DNA from: Alterisphingorhabdus sp038748365
GTDB taxonomy: Bacteria > Pseudomonadota > Alphaproteobacteria > Sphingomonadales > Sphingomonadaceae
Assembly: GCA_038748365.1 (NCBI GenBank)
Contig: JBCDIZ010000003.1
Location: forward strand, 186,001-250,000
Reading direction: 5' to 3'
Length of the DNA stretch: 64,000 bases
Shown: piece after piece, positions 1 to 8,914 of the stretch
Numbering within the stretch: the first letter of the stretch is position 1
Layout of the letters: each line of letters begins with the position of its first letter
Made by a program: the position numbers and the translations under genes
Notes under the pieces: generated by a model
Databases searched by the model: none
Seen by the model: only the letters and a program-made list of their open reading frames with translations
Told to the model about the DNA's origin: nothing

Positions 1-1
1 G

Positions 2-490
2 TGGAAGACCGGGCACAGCCTGATCAAATCAAAGATGAAGGAAACCGGATCGCCATTAGCGGGCGAGATGAGCGGCCATGTTTTCTTCGCGCATGATTAT
101 TATGGCTTTGACGACGCACTCTACGCCGCCATCCGCCTGATCCGCGCCGCCAGCGAACTTGGCAAAAGCGTCACCACCTTGCGCGGCGAAATGCCGGAGA
201 TGATCAACACGCCCGAAATGCGTTTTCAGGTTGATGAGAGCCGCAAATTCGCGGTGATTGACGAAGTGCTGGAACGACTCAAGGCGGATGGCGCCAATGT
301 CAACGCCACCGACGGCGCCCGCGTCAACACCGATGACGGCTGGTGGCTATTGCGTGCTTCCAATACGCAGGACGTGCTCGTAGCTCGCGCTGAGGCTGGA
401 TCAGAGGCCGGTCTCGAACGGCTGATGGCGCAGATTGACAAACAACTGGCGTTATCCGGATTGGAGCGCGGGGAAAGTATGGGGCATTAA
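2..490 (+). CDS. Phosphomannomutase/phosphoglucomutase, C-terminal part (5' end outside window)
   Basis: The frame is open from the first bases. It reads the end of an alpha-D-phosphohexomutase, which interconverts mannose-6-P or glucose-6-P with the 1-phosphate for polysaccharide and nucleotide-sugar synthesis in the cytoplasm. Visible are the sugar-specificity loop (GEMSGH, preceded by KTGHSLIK) and the C-terminal phosphate-binding domain with RASNTQ, close to the family's R(A/P)SNTEP. That places it in the ManB/AlgC/ExoC group. About 163 residues are present, so roughly two thirds of a usual 460-residue protein lies upstream. It ends convergently, its stop overlapping that of the next gene by a few bases. 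Substrate preference (Man versus Glc) cannot be decided. Confidence 0.88.
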   Translation, partial: WKTGHSLIKSKMKETGSPLAGEMSGHVFFAHDYYGFDDALYAAIRLIRAASELGKSVTTLRGEMPEMINTPEMRFQVDESRKFAVIDEVLERLKADGANVNATDGARVNTDDGWWLLRASNTQDVLVARAEAGSEAGLERLMAQIDKQLALSGLERGESMGH

Positions 491-1329
491 GGCAGCGGTT
501 TTTCGGTGGCCAAGGTCTTGGCAATAAAATTCAAGGCTTCACGGCGTATCGCTGCACCAATCGGAAACGCCCAAATATCATTATGGCCGGCTTGGTCGAG
601 AGTCATTGCAGTCTTAGGCGCTTGGGCCGCGGCGAATAGCTCCTCTCCCATGGAATAAGGTATAAGGTCGTCCTGCCGTCCATGGATCCACAGCAAAGGC
701 ATATCGATCTTGCCAATGCGATCAATATTGCGATAGCGATCCTTGACCAGCCAACGGGCTGGCAAAAACGGGAAGCGTTGGGCGGCAATGTCATCAATCC
801 CGGTATAGGGCGCTTCCAGCATTAACCCGGCAGCCTGATGCTGCGCTGCCAGCCACACTGCTGGTCCAGTTCCAATAGACTGGCCGAAAATGACGATACG
901 CTGGGGCGCAATACCCTGAGCGATCAGCCAGCTATAATGGGCTTCGGCGGCGGCGTAAAATGCTTCCTCATTGGGCTGACCACTATTGCCACCATAGCCA
1001 GGATACCCAACGGCCAACACCGCTGCGCCATCTTCTGCAAGAATTTGATAGATGGGCAAACGCCCCGCAATATTGCCTGCATTGCCATGTAGATGCAGGA
1101 ATACAGGCTGATCGCTGTCGCTAGCGGGTTTCCAATAGGCGGTCAGCGTGTCGTCTTGATCATAAGGGATGGCAACGCTGGCAAACCCAGTTTGCGCCAG
1201 CATTTCAGAAGATAATAACTCGGCCTCTGGATAATAGAGCATCTGGCGTTGCAGGCTCCAGATCAACAATGTGAACGCCATATAGGCTATCAATATCGTC
1301 AGCAGGCCTTTGCCGACCCAGTGGATCAT
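487..1329 (-). CDS. Membrane-anchored alpha/beta hydrolase (BEM46/serine-aminopeptidase-like)
   Basis: A 280-residue alpha/beta hydrolase. An N-terminal hydrophobic helix (residues about 5-25) would anchor it in the inner membrane. The nucleophile elbow is G-Q-S-I-G, the oxyanion region is LHLHGNAGN, the acid lies in HGRQDDLIP and the base in AGHND, so the triad is complete. The start chosen is the ATG that overlaps the xthA stop as ATGA; a longer reading would run inside xthA. The 4-base overlap implies co-transcription and translational coupling with xthA. The fold family covers esterases, thioesterases and peptidases, and the substrate is unknown. Confidence 0.85.
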   Translation of the reverse strand: MIHWVGKGLLTILIAYMAFTLLIWSLQRQMLYYPEAELLSSEMLAQTGFASVAIPYDQDDTLTAYWKPASDSDQPVFLHLHGNAGNIAGRLPIYQILAEDGAAVLAVGYPGYGGNSGQPNEEAFYAAAEAHYSWLIAQGIAPQRIVIFGQSIGTGPAVWLAAQHQAAGLMLEAPYTGIDDIAAQRFPFLPARWLVKDRYRNIDRIGKIDMPLLWIHGRQDDLIPYSMGEELFAAAQAPKTAMTLDQAGHNDIWAFPIGAAIRREALNFIAKTLATEKPLP

Positions 1330-2120
1330 GTGGCCAATTCTACCCAAGTCGGCGCATGGTCGCTGGCCTTCTCGCGACCGCGATGGTCTTTGTCTACCCC
1401 GACCGCCTTTAGCCGGTCCGCCGCCTTGGGCGAGAGCAATAGATGGTCGATGCGGAAGCCATGGTCGCGTTGCCAGGCGCCGCGTTGATAGTCCCAATAG
1501 GTCCAGATCTGGCCATCCGGGTGCCAGTTGCCGATCGGATCGGTCCAGCCATCATGCAGCAGCCGCTGATAGGCAGCGCGGCTTTCCGGTTGCATCAGTG
1601 CGTCCGACGCCATCGCAGGTGGCGACCAGACATCATTGTCGCGCGGGATGACGTTGTAATCGCCCGCCAGTATCGCCGGGACTTCTTCGGCCCAGATCTG
1701 TTGGGCACGGGCACGCAGGCGTTCCATCCAGCGCAGCTTGTAATTAAATTTCGGCCCCGGCTGGGGGTTGCCATTGGGGAGATAGATGCACGCCACCCGC
1801 AAGGGCTGCGCTGCATCACCGATGGTGATATCCGCTTCCAAATAGCGTGATTGCTCATCTTCTGGTTCACCATCCAGCCCGCGCTTGGCCTCCACCGGCT
1901 GAATCCCGCGTGCCAATATCGCAACGCCATTGAACGATTTCTGCCCATGCCAGATCGCGCCATAGCCTGCTTTCTCAAACGCGTCGGCGGGAAAGCCCTC
2001 ATCCTGGCTTTTTATCTCCTGCAGACAGGCAATGTCCGGCTGCGTTTCCTCCAGCCATTCGAGCAAGCGCGGCAGGCGGGCCTTGATGCCGTTGATATTG
2101 AAGCTGGCGATTTTGGTCAT
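1326..2120 (-). CDS. xthA: Exodeoxyribonuclease III
   Basis: AP endonuclease and 3'-5' exonuclease of base-excision repair, 264 residues, the usual length. The Mg-dependent EEP fold is clear: start MTKIASFNINGIKAR, catalytic Glu in CLQEIKSQ, GDYNVIPRDND with the catalytic Asp/Asn pair, RIDHLLLS, and the terminal SDHAP with the catalytic Asp-His. It is followed in the same direction by an alpha/beta hydrolase gene with an ATGA overlap. Upstream lies a hairpin-rich intergenic repeat. Confidence 0.95.
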   Translation of the reverse strand: MTKIASFNINGIKARLPRLLEWLEETQPDIACLQEIKSQDEGFPADAFEKAGYGAIWHGQKSFNGVAILARGIQPVEAKRGLDGEPEDEQSRYLEADITIGDAAQPLRVACIYLPNGNPQPGPKFNYKLRWMERLRARAQQIWAEEVPAILAGDYNVIPRDNDVWSPPAMASDALMQPESRAAYQRLLHDGWTDPIGNWHPDGQIWTYWDYQRGAWQRDHGFRIDHLLLSPKAADRLKAVGVDKDHRGREKASDHAPTWVELAT

Positions 2121-2169
2121 GGTGGGGGTGTAGCGGGTTTGAGCTTGGGAGAAAACTGGAAACCATTCG

Positions 2170-2293
2170 GGCCCACCCCCAGCCCCTCCCGCAAGCGGGA
2201 GGGGAGCAGGACGCAGTACGAAATACCCTACCGTTTACGGGAGGGTCGCGAGACTTAATAAGCGTAGCGAATTTAGTCGCAGAGGGGTGGGCC
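2170..2293. repeat. Intergenic inverted-repeat element, 124 bp
   Basis: Outer arms GGCCCACCCC and GGGGTGGGCC are perfect complements. Inside lie two more hairpins, one around CCCTCCCGCAAGCGGGAGGG and one formed by ACCCTACCGTTTACGGGAGGGT. It sits between xthA and the Fe-S carrier gene. No protein is evident, and the form is that of dispersed palindromic repeats of this group. Confidence 0.6.
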
Positions 2294-2304
2294 TGCGCCG
2301 GTCG

Positions 2305-2646
2305 TTAAACCGAAAAGCTGGTGCCGCAGCCGCAGCCAGAAGCCGCATTGGGGTTGGTCACCTGAAAGGATGCCCCGCCCAGCGACTCAACAAAATCCAC
2401 TGCCGAACCGCGCAGCAGGTCGAGACTGATGGAATCCACCACCAGCTTTACGCCATCGCGCTCGGTCACATGGTCATCGCTTTCTATGCTGTCGGCGAGG
2501 CCGAAGCGATATTGAAAACCAGAACAGCCACCGCCTTCCACCGACAGGCGCAGGGCCGCATCCTTGCCCAATTTTGTGGCAATGGCGGCAACGCGCTTTG
2601 CTGCAGCGGGCAGTAGGTCGACTTCAGTTGTGGCTGTCTCAGTCAT
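2305..2646 (-). CDS. HesB/IscA-family iron-sulfur carrier (ErpA/IscA type)
   Basis: A-type carrier that receives Fe-S clusters from the assembly machinery and passes them to apo-enzymes, 113 residues from the ATG reading MTETATTEVDL. The three conserved cysteines are present: one in GGGCSGFQY and two in the C-terminal GCGCGTSF. The alternative upstream start adds a 16-residue tail without homology signal and was rejected. It stands alone, away from any isc/suf operon in view, which fits an ErpA-like general carrier; the exact subfamily (IscA, SufA, ErpA) is inferred. Confidence 0.9.
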   Translation of the reverse strand: MTETATTEVDLLPAAAKRVAAIATKLGKDAALRLSVEGGGCSGFQYRFGLADSIESDDHVTERDGVKLVVDSISLDLLRGSAVDFVESLGGASFQVTNPNAASGCGCGTSFSV

Positions 2647-2716
2647 AAACGTAATATAATATCTTACCGCGCCCCGCTCAAGAGCGGTTTGCATTTAGCA
2701 CAATACAGAAAAGCTA

Positions 2717-3115
2717 TCAGGCGGATTTAAGGGTGGCAAACCCTTCAAAAATCTCACGTGTCGCTTGCCGCGCACCCTGTAATATATCCAGCATAAGGCC
2801 TCGACTAGCCCGCCCTTCAGCATCGGGAGTCAATCGCCCGGCCATGGTCCAGTCAGGAAATTCGCGCAGGCCGACAGCCTCATCGCGGATTTTGACAATA
2901 CCATCATGCCGAGGGTCAGCAATGATGCGCGCAAGGCAGGCCTCAATCGCCTCTTCCGGCCCTTCAATAAGCTGCAGAAAATTAATGCCGTTATAGGCGA
3001 GGCAGCCTGTCACGCCATTCTCGGAATTAAACGCCCGGCATTGGTCAAGCAGCTCATCCAGAGCCGGCTTGTCGAAAATGCTCGTTGCAGAACTGATATA
3101 AATCACTGAACGCAT
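2717..3115 (-). CDS. BLUF-domain blue-light photoreceptor (stand-alone)
   Basis: A 132-residue protein made of one BLUF domain, which binds FAD and rearranges hydrogen bonds on blue-light exposure. The photochemical residues are in place: Tyr6 (IYISSAT), Asn30, Gln48 (FLQLIEG) and Trp89, with the AppA spacing of 18 residues between Asn and Gln and 41 between Gln and Trp. GVTGCL and DPRHDGI are family motifs. No EAL, GGDEF or cyclase output domain is attached, so it must act through a partner protein or its short C-terminal helices. The neighbours (Fe-S carrier, GST) do not reveal the partner. Confidence 0.92.
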   Translation of the reverse strand: MRSVIYISSATSIFDKPALDELLDQCRAFNSENGVTGCLAYNGINFLQLIEGPEEAIEACLARIIADPRHDGIVKIRDEAVGLREFPDWTMAGRLTPDAEGRASRGLMLDILQGARQATREIFEGFATLKSA

Positions 3116-3180
3116 AGCGCTTCTCCCCGGGAGAATGCTATAATAGGCAAATTTTTATCCTGTGTTCAAGCGGTTAGTTT

Positions 3181-3198
3181 TATGTTTGAATAAACATA
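3181..3198. promoter_or_regulatory. Palindrome upstream of the BLUF gene
   Basis: A perfect 7-bp inverted repeat, TATGTTT and AAACATA around GAAT, lies between the glutathione transferase gene and the BLUF gene, about 65 bases before the BLUF start. It could be an operator or part of a weak terminator for the transferase. It lacks a T-run, which favours an operator. Confidence 0.35.
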
Positions 3199-3220
3199 CT
3201 TGCCGCTGTGTATACTATGT

Positions 3221-3859
3221 TCAGCCTTGCGCAGCCTGCTGTTTGGCGATCAGTTCACCATCAATCGCTTTGGCAGCCTTATAGGCTTCACGCTGGCGCA
3301 ATCTTTCTGCATAAGCCATAAAGCTGTCACGCTTCTCCATAGTGCCGAAGCTCATGCCCCAATCGACCTGGCTGCCGAGATACACATCGGCCATGGTGAA
3401 GCGCGCTCCGCAAACATAGTCATGGGCAGAGAGGAAACCGTCCAGCACATCCATGACCATCTCGAAATTGCCATAGCCAGCCATGCGGGTTTGTTCGGCT
3501 GACGGCGCAAAGCCCATGGCCTTGTTGGTGATGGCGGTTTCCAGCGGACCCGAGGCGTAAAAGAACCAGCGATAATAATCGGCCCGCTCGCCATCATCCT
3601 GCGGCGCGAGTCCGGCATCGGGAAAGCGCTCGGCAAGATAAGCGCAGATAGCGGCACATTCGGTTATCACTTTACCATCATCAACCACCGCAGGCAGCTT
3701 GCCCATGGGATTGATGGCGAGATAGGCCTCGCTTTTGATGCTGTTTTCATCGGCAACATCATAGCTCATCAGATGCTGCTGATATTCCGCGCCAGCCTCA
3801 TGCAGCGCCCAGCGGGCAATCTGTCCGCGTGACATCGGATTGGTATAGAAATCGAGCAT
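3221..3859 (-). CDS. Glutathione S-transferase family protein
   Basis: Cytosolic GST of 212 residues. The N-terminal thioredoxin-like domain starts MLDFYTNPMSRGQ, with the glutathione-binding LPAVVDDGKVITECAAI (cis-Pro and the E-(C/S) pair). The all-helical C-terminal domain carries the N-capping motif FTMADVYLG. The start is the ATG preceded by GAGAGGGGAC; a longer reading adds an unlikely 11 residues. The physiological substrate is unknown. Detoxification of electrophiles or peroxides is the family role. Confidence 0.88.
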   Translation of the reverse strand: MLDFYTNPMSRGQIARWALHEAGAEYQQHLMSYDVADENSIKSEAYLAINPMGKLPAVVDDGKVITECAAICAYLAERFPDAGLAPQDDGERADYYRWFFYASGPLETAITNKAMGFAPSAEQTRMAGYGNFEMVMDVLDGFLSAHDYVCGARFTMADVYLGSQVDWGMSFGTMEKRDSFMAYAERLRQREAYKAAKAIDGELIAKQQAAQG

Positions 3860-3924
3860 AAGTCCCCTCTCAAAAAAATGGCGCGATAACACTCATTATC
3901 GCGCCATTATCTAAATGCTTGACC

Positions 3925-6255
3925 TTAATCCTCTTTCTTTTTCGCCGGAGACTTTTTCTTCGGCTTTTTGCGCGAGGCTTTGGGCGGGGCAGGCATGATC
4001 TCGAACGCCAGTTTGCCATCTTTCATATGCACGGCCACCTCGCCGCCCTGCGCCAACTTGCCGAACAGCAATTCCTCGGCCAGCGGCTCCTTGATCTTCT
4101 CCTGAATGAGACGACCCATGGGGCGGGCGCCGAACAGCTTGTCATAGCCCTTCTCCGCCATATAATCGCGCGCATCCTGATCGAGACGGATATGCACATT
4201 CTGGTCGGCCAATTGCAGCTCCAGTTGCAGGATGAACTTGTCAACCACGCGGCTGACGACCTCGGGCGAAAGATAGGTAAACGGTACCACCGCATCGAGA
4301 CGGTTGCGGAACTCGGGCGTGAACATCTTCTTCACCGCGTCTTCCTGCGCGTCTTCGCGGCTGACATTGCCGAAACCGATGCTCTCACGTGCCATGTCGC
4401 TGGCCCCGGCATTGGTAGTCATGATCAGCACGACATTGCGGAAATCAACCGTCTTGCCATGGTGATCGGTGAGCTTGCCATTATCCATCACCTGCAACAG
4501 CACGTTGAACAGGTCCGGGTGCGCCTTTTCAATCTCGTCGAGCAGCAATACACAATGCGGCTGCTGGTCGACCGCATCGGTGAGCAGGCCGCCCTGATCA
4601 TAGCCGACATAGCCCGGAGGCGCGCCGATCAGGCGGGAGACACTGTGGCGCTCCATATATTCGCTCATATCGAAGCGCTTGAGCGGGATGCCCATGATGC
4701 TCGCAAGCTGACGCGCCACCTCGGTCTTGCCGACGCCGGTGGGACCGGAGAACAGATAGTTGCCAATCGGCTTTTCCGGTTCGCGCAGGCCTGCTCGCGA
4801 CAGCTTGATCGCGCTTGCCAGCTTCTCAATCGCCAGATCCTGACCGAAGACAACCTGTTTCAGATCACGCTCAAGATGCTCAAGCTGCTTGCGATCATCC
4901 TTGGACACCGATTTGGGCGGGATGCGCGCCATGGTGGAGATGACGGCCTCAATCTCGCGCGCGGTGATGGTTTTGCGGCGGCGCGAAGGCGGCACCAGCA
5001 TCTGCATCGCGCCCACTTCGTCGATCACGTCAATGGCTTTGTCGGGCAGCTTGCGATCATTGATGTAACGTGCCGATAGCTCGACTGCGGTTTTCAGCGC
5101 ATCCGGGGTGTAACGCACCTTGTGATGCTCCTCAAACGCACTGCGCAGGCCCTTGAGGATCTTGACTGTATCCTCAATGCTTGGCTCATTGACGTCAATC
5201 TTCTGGAACCGGCGCAGCAAAGCGCGGTCTTTCTCAAAGTGATTGCGGAATTCCTTATAGGTGGTCGAGCCGATACAGCGGATCGTGCCACCGGAAAGCG
5301 CAGGTTTGAGCAAATTCGACGCATCCATGGCGCCACCCGATGTCGCACCAGCGCCAATCACCGTATGAATCTCGTCAATGAAAAGAATGGCATCCGGCAT
5401 TTTCTCCAGTTCGGAAACCACCTGCTTCAGCCGCTCCTCAAAGTCACCGCGATAGCGTGTGCCCGCAAGCAATGCGCCCATATCGAGTGAGTAGATGACT
5501 GCTTCAGCAAGCACGTCGGGGACATCGCCCTCGATAATCTTGCGCGCCAGACCTTCGGCAATAGCTGTTTTACCAACGCCGGGATCACCGACATAAAGCG
5601 GATTATTCTTGGAACGACGACAGAGAATCTGCACCGTACGGTCAACTTCAGGACCGCGACCTATCAGCGGGTCAACCTTACCAGCCTCGGCTTTGGCATT
5701 GAGATTGACGGTAAACTGATCGAGCGCGCTTTCTTTCTTCTGCTTGCCCTCAGCTTTGCCATTCTCTTCGGCTTCATTATCGGTGCCCTCTGGCGTGCGC
5801 GAGTCGACCGGCTGACCGCCCTTGCCGATGCCATGGCTGATATAGCTTACGGCATCGAGACGGCTCATATCCTGTTGCTGCAGGAAGTATACCGCATAAG
5901 ACTCGCGCTCGGAGAACAGTGCCACCAACACATTAGCGCCAGTAACAACATCCTTGCCCGAAGACTGGACGTGCAGGATCGCCCGTTGCACCACCCGCTG
6001 GAACACCGACGTCGGCGCCGGATCAATCTTTTCCTCGATGCGCAGCGAATCCAGCTCATTATCGAGATAATGCACAAGTGTGTCGCTGAGTTCACCGAGA
6101 TCAACGCCACAGGCCTGCATCACCTGCGATGCCTCCGGGTCATCAATCAGCGCCAGCAGCAGATGCTCCAGCGTGGCATATTCATGCCGTCGCTCGGACG
6201 CATGGTGCAGCGCCTGGTGAATGGTTTTTTCAAGGGATTCCGCAAATGACGGCAT
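3925..6255 (-). CDS. clpA: ATP-dependent Clp protease ATP-binding subunit ClpA
   Basis: Hexameric AAA+ unfoldase that feeds substrates to ClpP. From the ATG reading MPSFAESLEK it has 776 residues: a Clp N-domain repeat pair (about 1-150), a charged linker rich in Glu/Lys (about 155-180), AAA module 1 with Walker A GDPGVGKT and LFIDEIHT, and AAA module 2 with GPTGVGKT and LLLDEIEKAHPD. The ClpP-docking loop is ESIGFG. It lacks the long coiled-coil middle domain of ClpB, which settles ClpA. The C-terminus is a Lys/Pro-rich tail. clpS, often adjacent, is not beside it here. Confidence 0.95.
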   Translation of the reverse strand: MPSFAESLEKTIHQALHHASERRHEYATLEHLLLALIDDPEASQVMQACGVDLGELSDTLVHYLDNELDSLRIEEKIDPAPTSVFQRVVQRAILHVQSSGKDVVTGANVLVALFSERESYAVYFLQQQDMSRLDAVSYISHGIGKGGQPVDSRTPEGTDNEAEENGKAEGKQKKESALDQFTVNLNAKAEAGKVDPLIGRGPEVDRTVQILCRRSKNNPLYVGDPGVGKTAIAEGLARKIIEGDVPDVLAEAVIYSLDMGALLAGTRYRGDFEERLKQVVSELEKMPDAILFIDEIHTVIGAGATSGGAMDASNLLKPALSGGTIRCIGSTTYKEFRNHFEKDRALLRRFQKIDVNEPSIEDTVKILKGLRSAFEEHHKVRYTPDALKTAVELSARYINDRKLPDKAIDVIDEVGAMQMLVPPSRRRKTITAREIEAVISTMARIPPKSVSKDDRKQLEHLERDLKQVVFGQDLAIEKLASAIKLSRAGLREPEKPIGNYLFSGPTGVGKTEVARQLASIMGIPLKRFDMSEYMERHSVSRLIGAPPGYVGYDQGGLLTDAVDQQPHCVLLLDEIEKAHPDLFNVLLQVMDNGKLTDHHGKTVDFRNVVLIMTTNAGASDMARESIGFGNVSREDAQEDAVKKMFTPEFRNRLDAVVPFTYLSPEVVSRVVDKFILQLELQLADQNVHIRLDQDARDYMAEKGYDKLFGARPMGRLIQEKIKEPLAEELLFGKLAQGGEVAVHMKDGKLAFEIMPAPPKASRKKPKKKSPAKKKED

Positions 6256-6415
6256 GATATTTTCTCTCTTACCAGACGGCTCCAATGCCAATCTGTATTG
6301 CTTTAGAACCTAATATAGGAACGACCCGGCCAATTTCATCAGACCGTTTTGCTCCAACTCTTTATAGACCATTTTACCCGACACGGCATCAATCGGAAAC
6401 ACAGGCAAAAAGCGG

Positions 6416-6613
6416 TCATTTTCGAAACAAAGCCTCGGCGCTGGCACGATGACTGGAAGCGCGCGTTTTATGGGATTCGCAGCGATCAATCTCGGTTTTC
6501 AGCGCTGAAATACGGTCATCGATTTCGTCCAGCGACAACGGATCGAGATCCTCTTTTGCCAATGCGGCTAGGGGATCATCCTTGCGTCGCGGAAGATTCT
6601 CGTCAAAATCCAT
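6416..6613 (-). CDS. DUF1192 family small protein
   Basis: A 65-residue acidic protein starting MDFDENLPRRKDDPLAALA, with LDPLSLDEIDDRI and a predicted amphipathic helix of the form ISALKTEIDRCE. This is the DUF1192 pattern found across alphaproteobacteria; no function is established. The start is the internal ATG because the family begins with M-(D/F)-F/D-D/E. It is transcribed away from the quinone oxidoreductase gene, so the roughly 140 bp between them should hold both promoters. Confidence 0.8.
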   Translation of the reverse strand: MDFDENLPRRKDDPLAALAKEDLDPLSLDEIDDRISALKTEIDRCESHKTRASSHRASAEALFRK

Positions 6614-6749
6614 AGCTCCAGTGTTGACCCGCAGAGCCGGACTGTCAATAACCACTCAGTCGATTTCTATTAAAGAAGGGAAAACCCCGACCAGAGCGTT
6701 TTGAGATGGGGCAAGGCGACAAAAGGGGGCAGAATTTAAGGGGGCGGCC

Positions 6750-7754
6750 ATGGCCAACGTATCCGACACGATGCGTGCAATCGATATGGATCAACCGGGG
6801 GACGCCTCAGTTCTGACGGTGCGCGAGAAGCCAGTCAACAAACCACAGGCGGGCGAAGTGCTTATCCGGGTCGCAGCAGCCGGCGTCAATCGCCCCGATA
6901 TTGTTCAGCGCATGGGGCTATATCCTCCACCACCCGGCGCCCCGAGCACGCCCGGGCTGGAAGTCGCTGGTGAGATTGTGGCTTTGGCTGATGATGTAAA
7001 TCCAGCTTTGCTCGGCCAAACGGTCTGCGCATTGGTTGGCGGCGGCGGCTATGCCGATTATTGCATCGCGCGCCACGACCATTGCCTGCCTGTACCCGCA
7101 GCCCTGAGCATAGAGGAAGCCGCAGCACTCCCCGAAACGTTGTTTACTGTATGGCATAATGTGTTTGAGCGCGCCTATGCCCGCGATGGCGAGAGCATTT
7201 TGGTCCATGGCGGCACCAGCGGCATCGGCACCATGGCGATCATGCTCGGCAAGGCGTTTGATATGACCGTCTATGTCACCTGTGGCAGCGATGAAAAATG
7301 CGCCAAGGCCGAAAAATTGGGCGCGGCGGCAGCGATCAATTACAAGACAGCCGATTTTGTAAGCGAGATTGACCAACTCACCCAAGGCAAGGGCGTGCAT
7401 ATCGTTCTGGATATGGTCGCCGGTTATTATGTGCCGCGCAATATGGCCTGCCTCGCTGAGGATGGCCGCCATGTCACCATCGCAGTCCAAGGCGGGCTGA
7501 AAGCCGAGATTTCGATGGTCGACATCATGCGCAAGCGATTGAAGCTAACCGGATCAACATTGCGGCCGCGCTCTAATGACTTCAAGGCGCTGCTGGCTGA
7601 TGAAATTGCCCGCAATGTGATGCCAATTGTCGCGGAACGCGCGGTGGTGCCGATTATTGACAAGACATTCCCGCTAGAAGAGGCGGGCAGAGCGCAGGCC
7701 TATATGGAAAGCGGCGCACATTTTGGGAAGATTGTTTTGCTAACAGGCAATTAA
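6750..7754 (+). CDS. NAD(P)H:quinone oxidoreductase (MDR superfamily, zinc-free)
   Basis: Medium-chain dehydrogenase/reductase of 334 residues. The N-terminal GroES-like domain (PQAGEVLIRVAAAGVNRPD) is followed by a Rossmann domain with GGTSGIGTMAI as nucleotide-binding loop. The catalytic zinc cysteines and histidines of alcohol dehydrogenases are missing, as in QOR/PIG3-type reductases, which reduce quinones or activated alkenes with NADPH. A strong purine-rich ribosome site (AAGGGGG) lies just before the ATG. The physiological electron acceptor is unknown. Confidence 0.88.
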   Translation: MANVSDTMRAIDMDQPGDASVLTVREKPVNKPQAGEVLIRVAAAGVNRPDIVQRMGLYPPPPGAPSTPGLEVAGEIVALADDVNPALLGQTVCALVGGGGYADYCIARHDHCLPVPAALSIEEAAALPETLFTVWHNVFERAYARDGESILVHGGTSGIGTMAIMLGKAFDMTVYVTCGSDEKCAKAEKLGAAAAINYKTADFVSEIDQLTQGKGVHIVLDMVAGYYVPRNMACLAEDGRHVTIAVQGGLKAEISMVDIMRKRLKLTGSTLRPRSNDFKALLADEIARNVMPIVAERAVVPIIDKTFPLEEAGRAQAYMESGAHFGKIVLLTGN

Positions 7755-7917
7755 ATGTCGCAAATTGGTCTGTGTAATGCTCGCGACTATGTACTGTCAC
7801 GGAAGTGCCATTAAATAGCGATACGGCGTCATGGAAATTTCATTGAACCGTGATTCCGATTGTCATAGTTTCAAGGCTATGCCGCTGTGAAGCGCAACAG
7901 GTTCAAGGGAGAGCCTC

Positions 7918-8865
7918 ATGGTATCGCCGTCTGATCTTCTGCCGGAAAGCATCCACCCGCTGAGCAATAAGGGCGGTGATGATGTATCCGATAATATCAC
8001 CGACTTTCCGCTCAACATCCCGCCCCCAGTAATCAAGGAGCCGGTTGATGGCGAGAGGCGGCAATATCGCACCATCTGGATTTCCGATATTCACCTCGGT
8101 ACCAAGGGCTGCAATGCCGAGATGCTGATCGACTTTCTTGACAATGTTGACAGCGAGACCATGTATCTGGTCGGCGACATTATCGATGGCTGGCGGCTGA
8201 AGAAGAAATTCTACTGGCCCTCGACCCATAATGATGTGGTCTGGCGGGTACTGAAACGCGCCAAGCGCGGCACACGGATTATCTATATTCCGGGTAATCA
8301 TGACGAGATGATCCGGCCCTTCTCCGGCATGAAATTCGGTGATGTCGAGATTGAACGCGCCGCGGTGCATGAGACCGCTGATGGCCGTAAATTGCTGGTG
8401 CTGCATGGCGATGAGTTTGACACCGTCATGTTGGCGCATCGCTGGCTCGCCTTTGTCGGCGACGCACTTTATCATTTTATGATGGGCCTCAACCATTGGG
8501 TGAACTGGGGTCGCCAGAAACTCGGCCTGCCCTATTGGTCGCTCTCCAAAACCGCCAAGCACAAGGTGAAAAACGCGGTCGAATTTATTTCACGCTATGA
8601 AGAGCTGGTCTCCAGCGCGGCAGCAAAACGCGGTGTTGATGGCGTGGTCTGTGGCCATATCCACACTGCCGAAATCCGAGAGATTGACGGCATCACCTAT
8701 TATAATGATGGTGACTGGGTCGAAGGCTGCACCGCATTGGTGGAGAATTTCGACGGCAGCATGGAAATATTGCAATGGGCCGAAATCATGAATGCCCGCA
8801 AAAAGGCCGAGAAAGAACAAGCCGATGCCGACAACCCTACCGATGGGGCGCCGCTGGCGGCATGA
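7918..8865 (+). CDS. UDP-2,3-diacylglucosamine diphosphatase-like metallophosphoesterase
   Basis: A calcineurin-like phosphoesterase of 315 residues with the dimetal site laid out in order: SDIHLG, GDIIDGW, GNHDE, LHGDEFD and GHIHTAE. This is the LpxH-like family, whose members hydrolyse UDP-2,3-diacylglucosamine in lipid A synthesis. Many alphaproteobacteria use LpxI for that step, so this protein may act on another lipid or nucleotide diphosphate. About 45 N-terminal residues before the catalytic domain are poorly structured. The GT4 glycosyltransferase gene follows about 50 bases later, suggesting a shared role in envelope glycolipids. Confidence 0.85.
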   Translation: MVSPSDLLPESIHPLSNKGGDDVSDNITDFPLNIPPPVIKEPVDGERRQYRTIWISDIHLGTKGCNAEMLIDFLDNVDSETMYLVGDIIDGWRLKKKFYWPSTHNDVVWRVLKRAKRGTRIIYIPGNHDEMIRPFSGMKFGDVEIERAAVHETADGRKLLVLHGDEFDTVMLAHRWLAFVGDALYHFMMGLNHWVNWGRQKLGLPYWSLSKTAKHKVKNAVEFISRYEELVSSAAAKRGVDGVVCGHIHTAEIREIDGITYYNDGDWVEGCTALVENFDGSMEILQWAEIMNARKKAEKEQADADNPTDGAPLAA

Positions 8866-8914
8866 GAAGGCGCCACGGCATCAACGGCATCATAGGGAAG
8901 GCAGCGACTATCTG

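Noticed and set aside
3919..5079. Long open frame antisense to clpA
   Set aside because: It mirrors the GC-rich clpA sequence, has no family features, and clpA is certain on the other strand.
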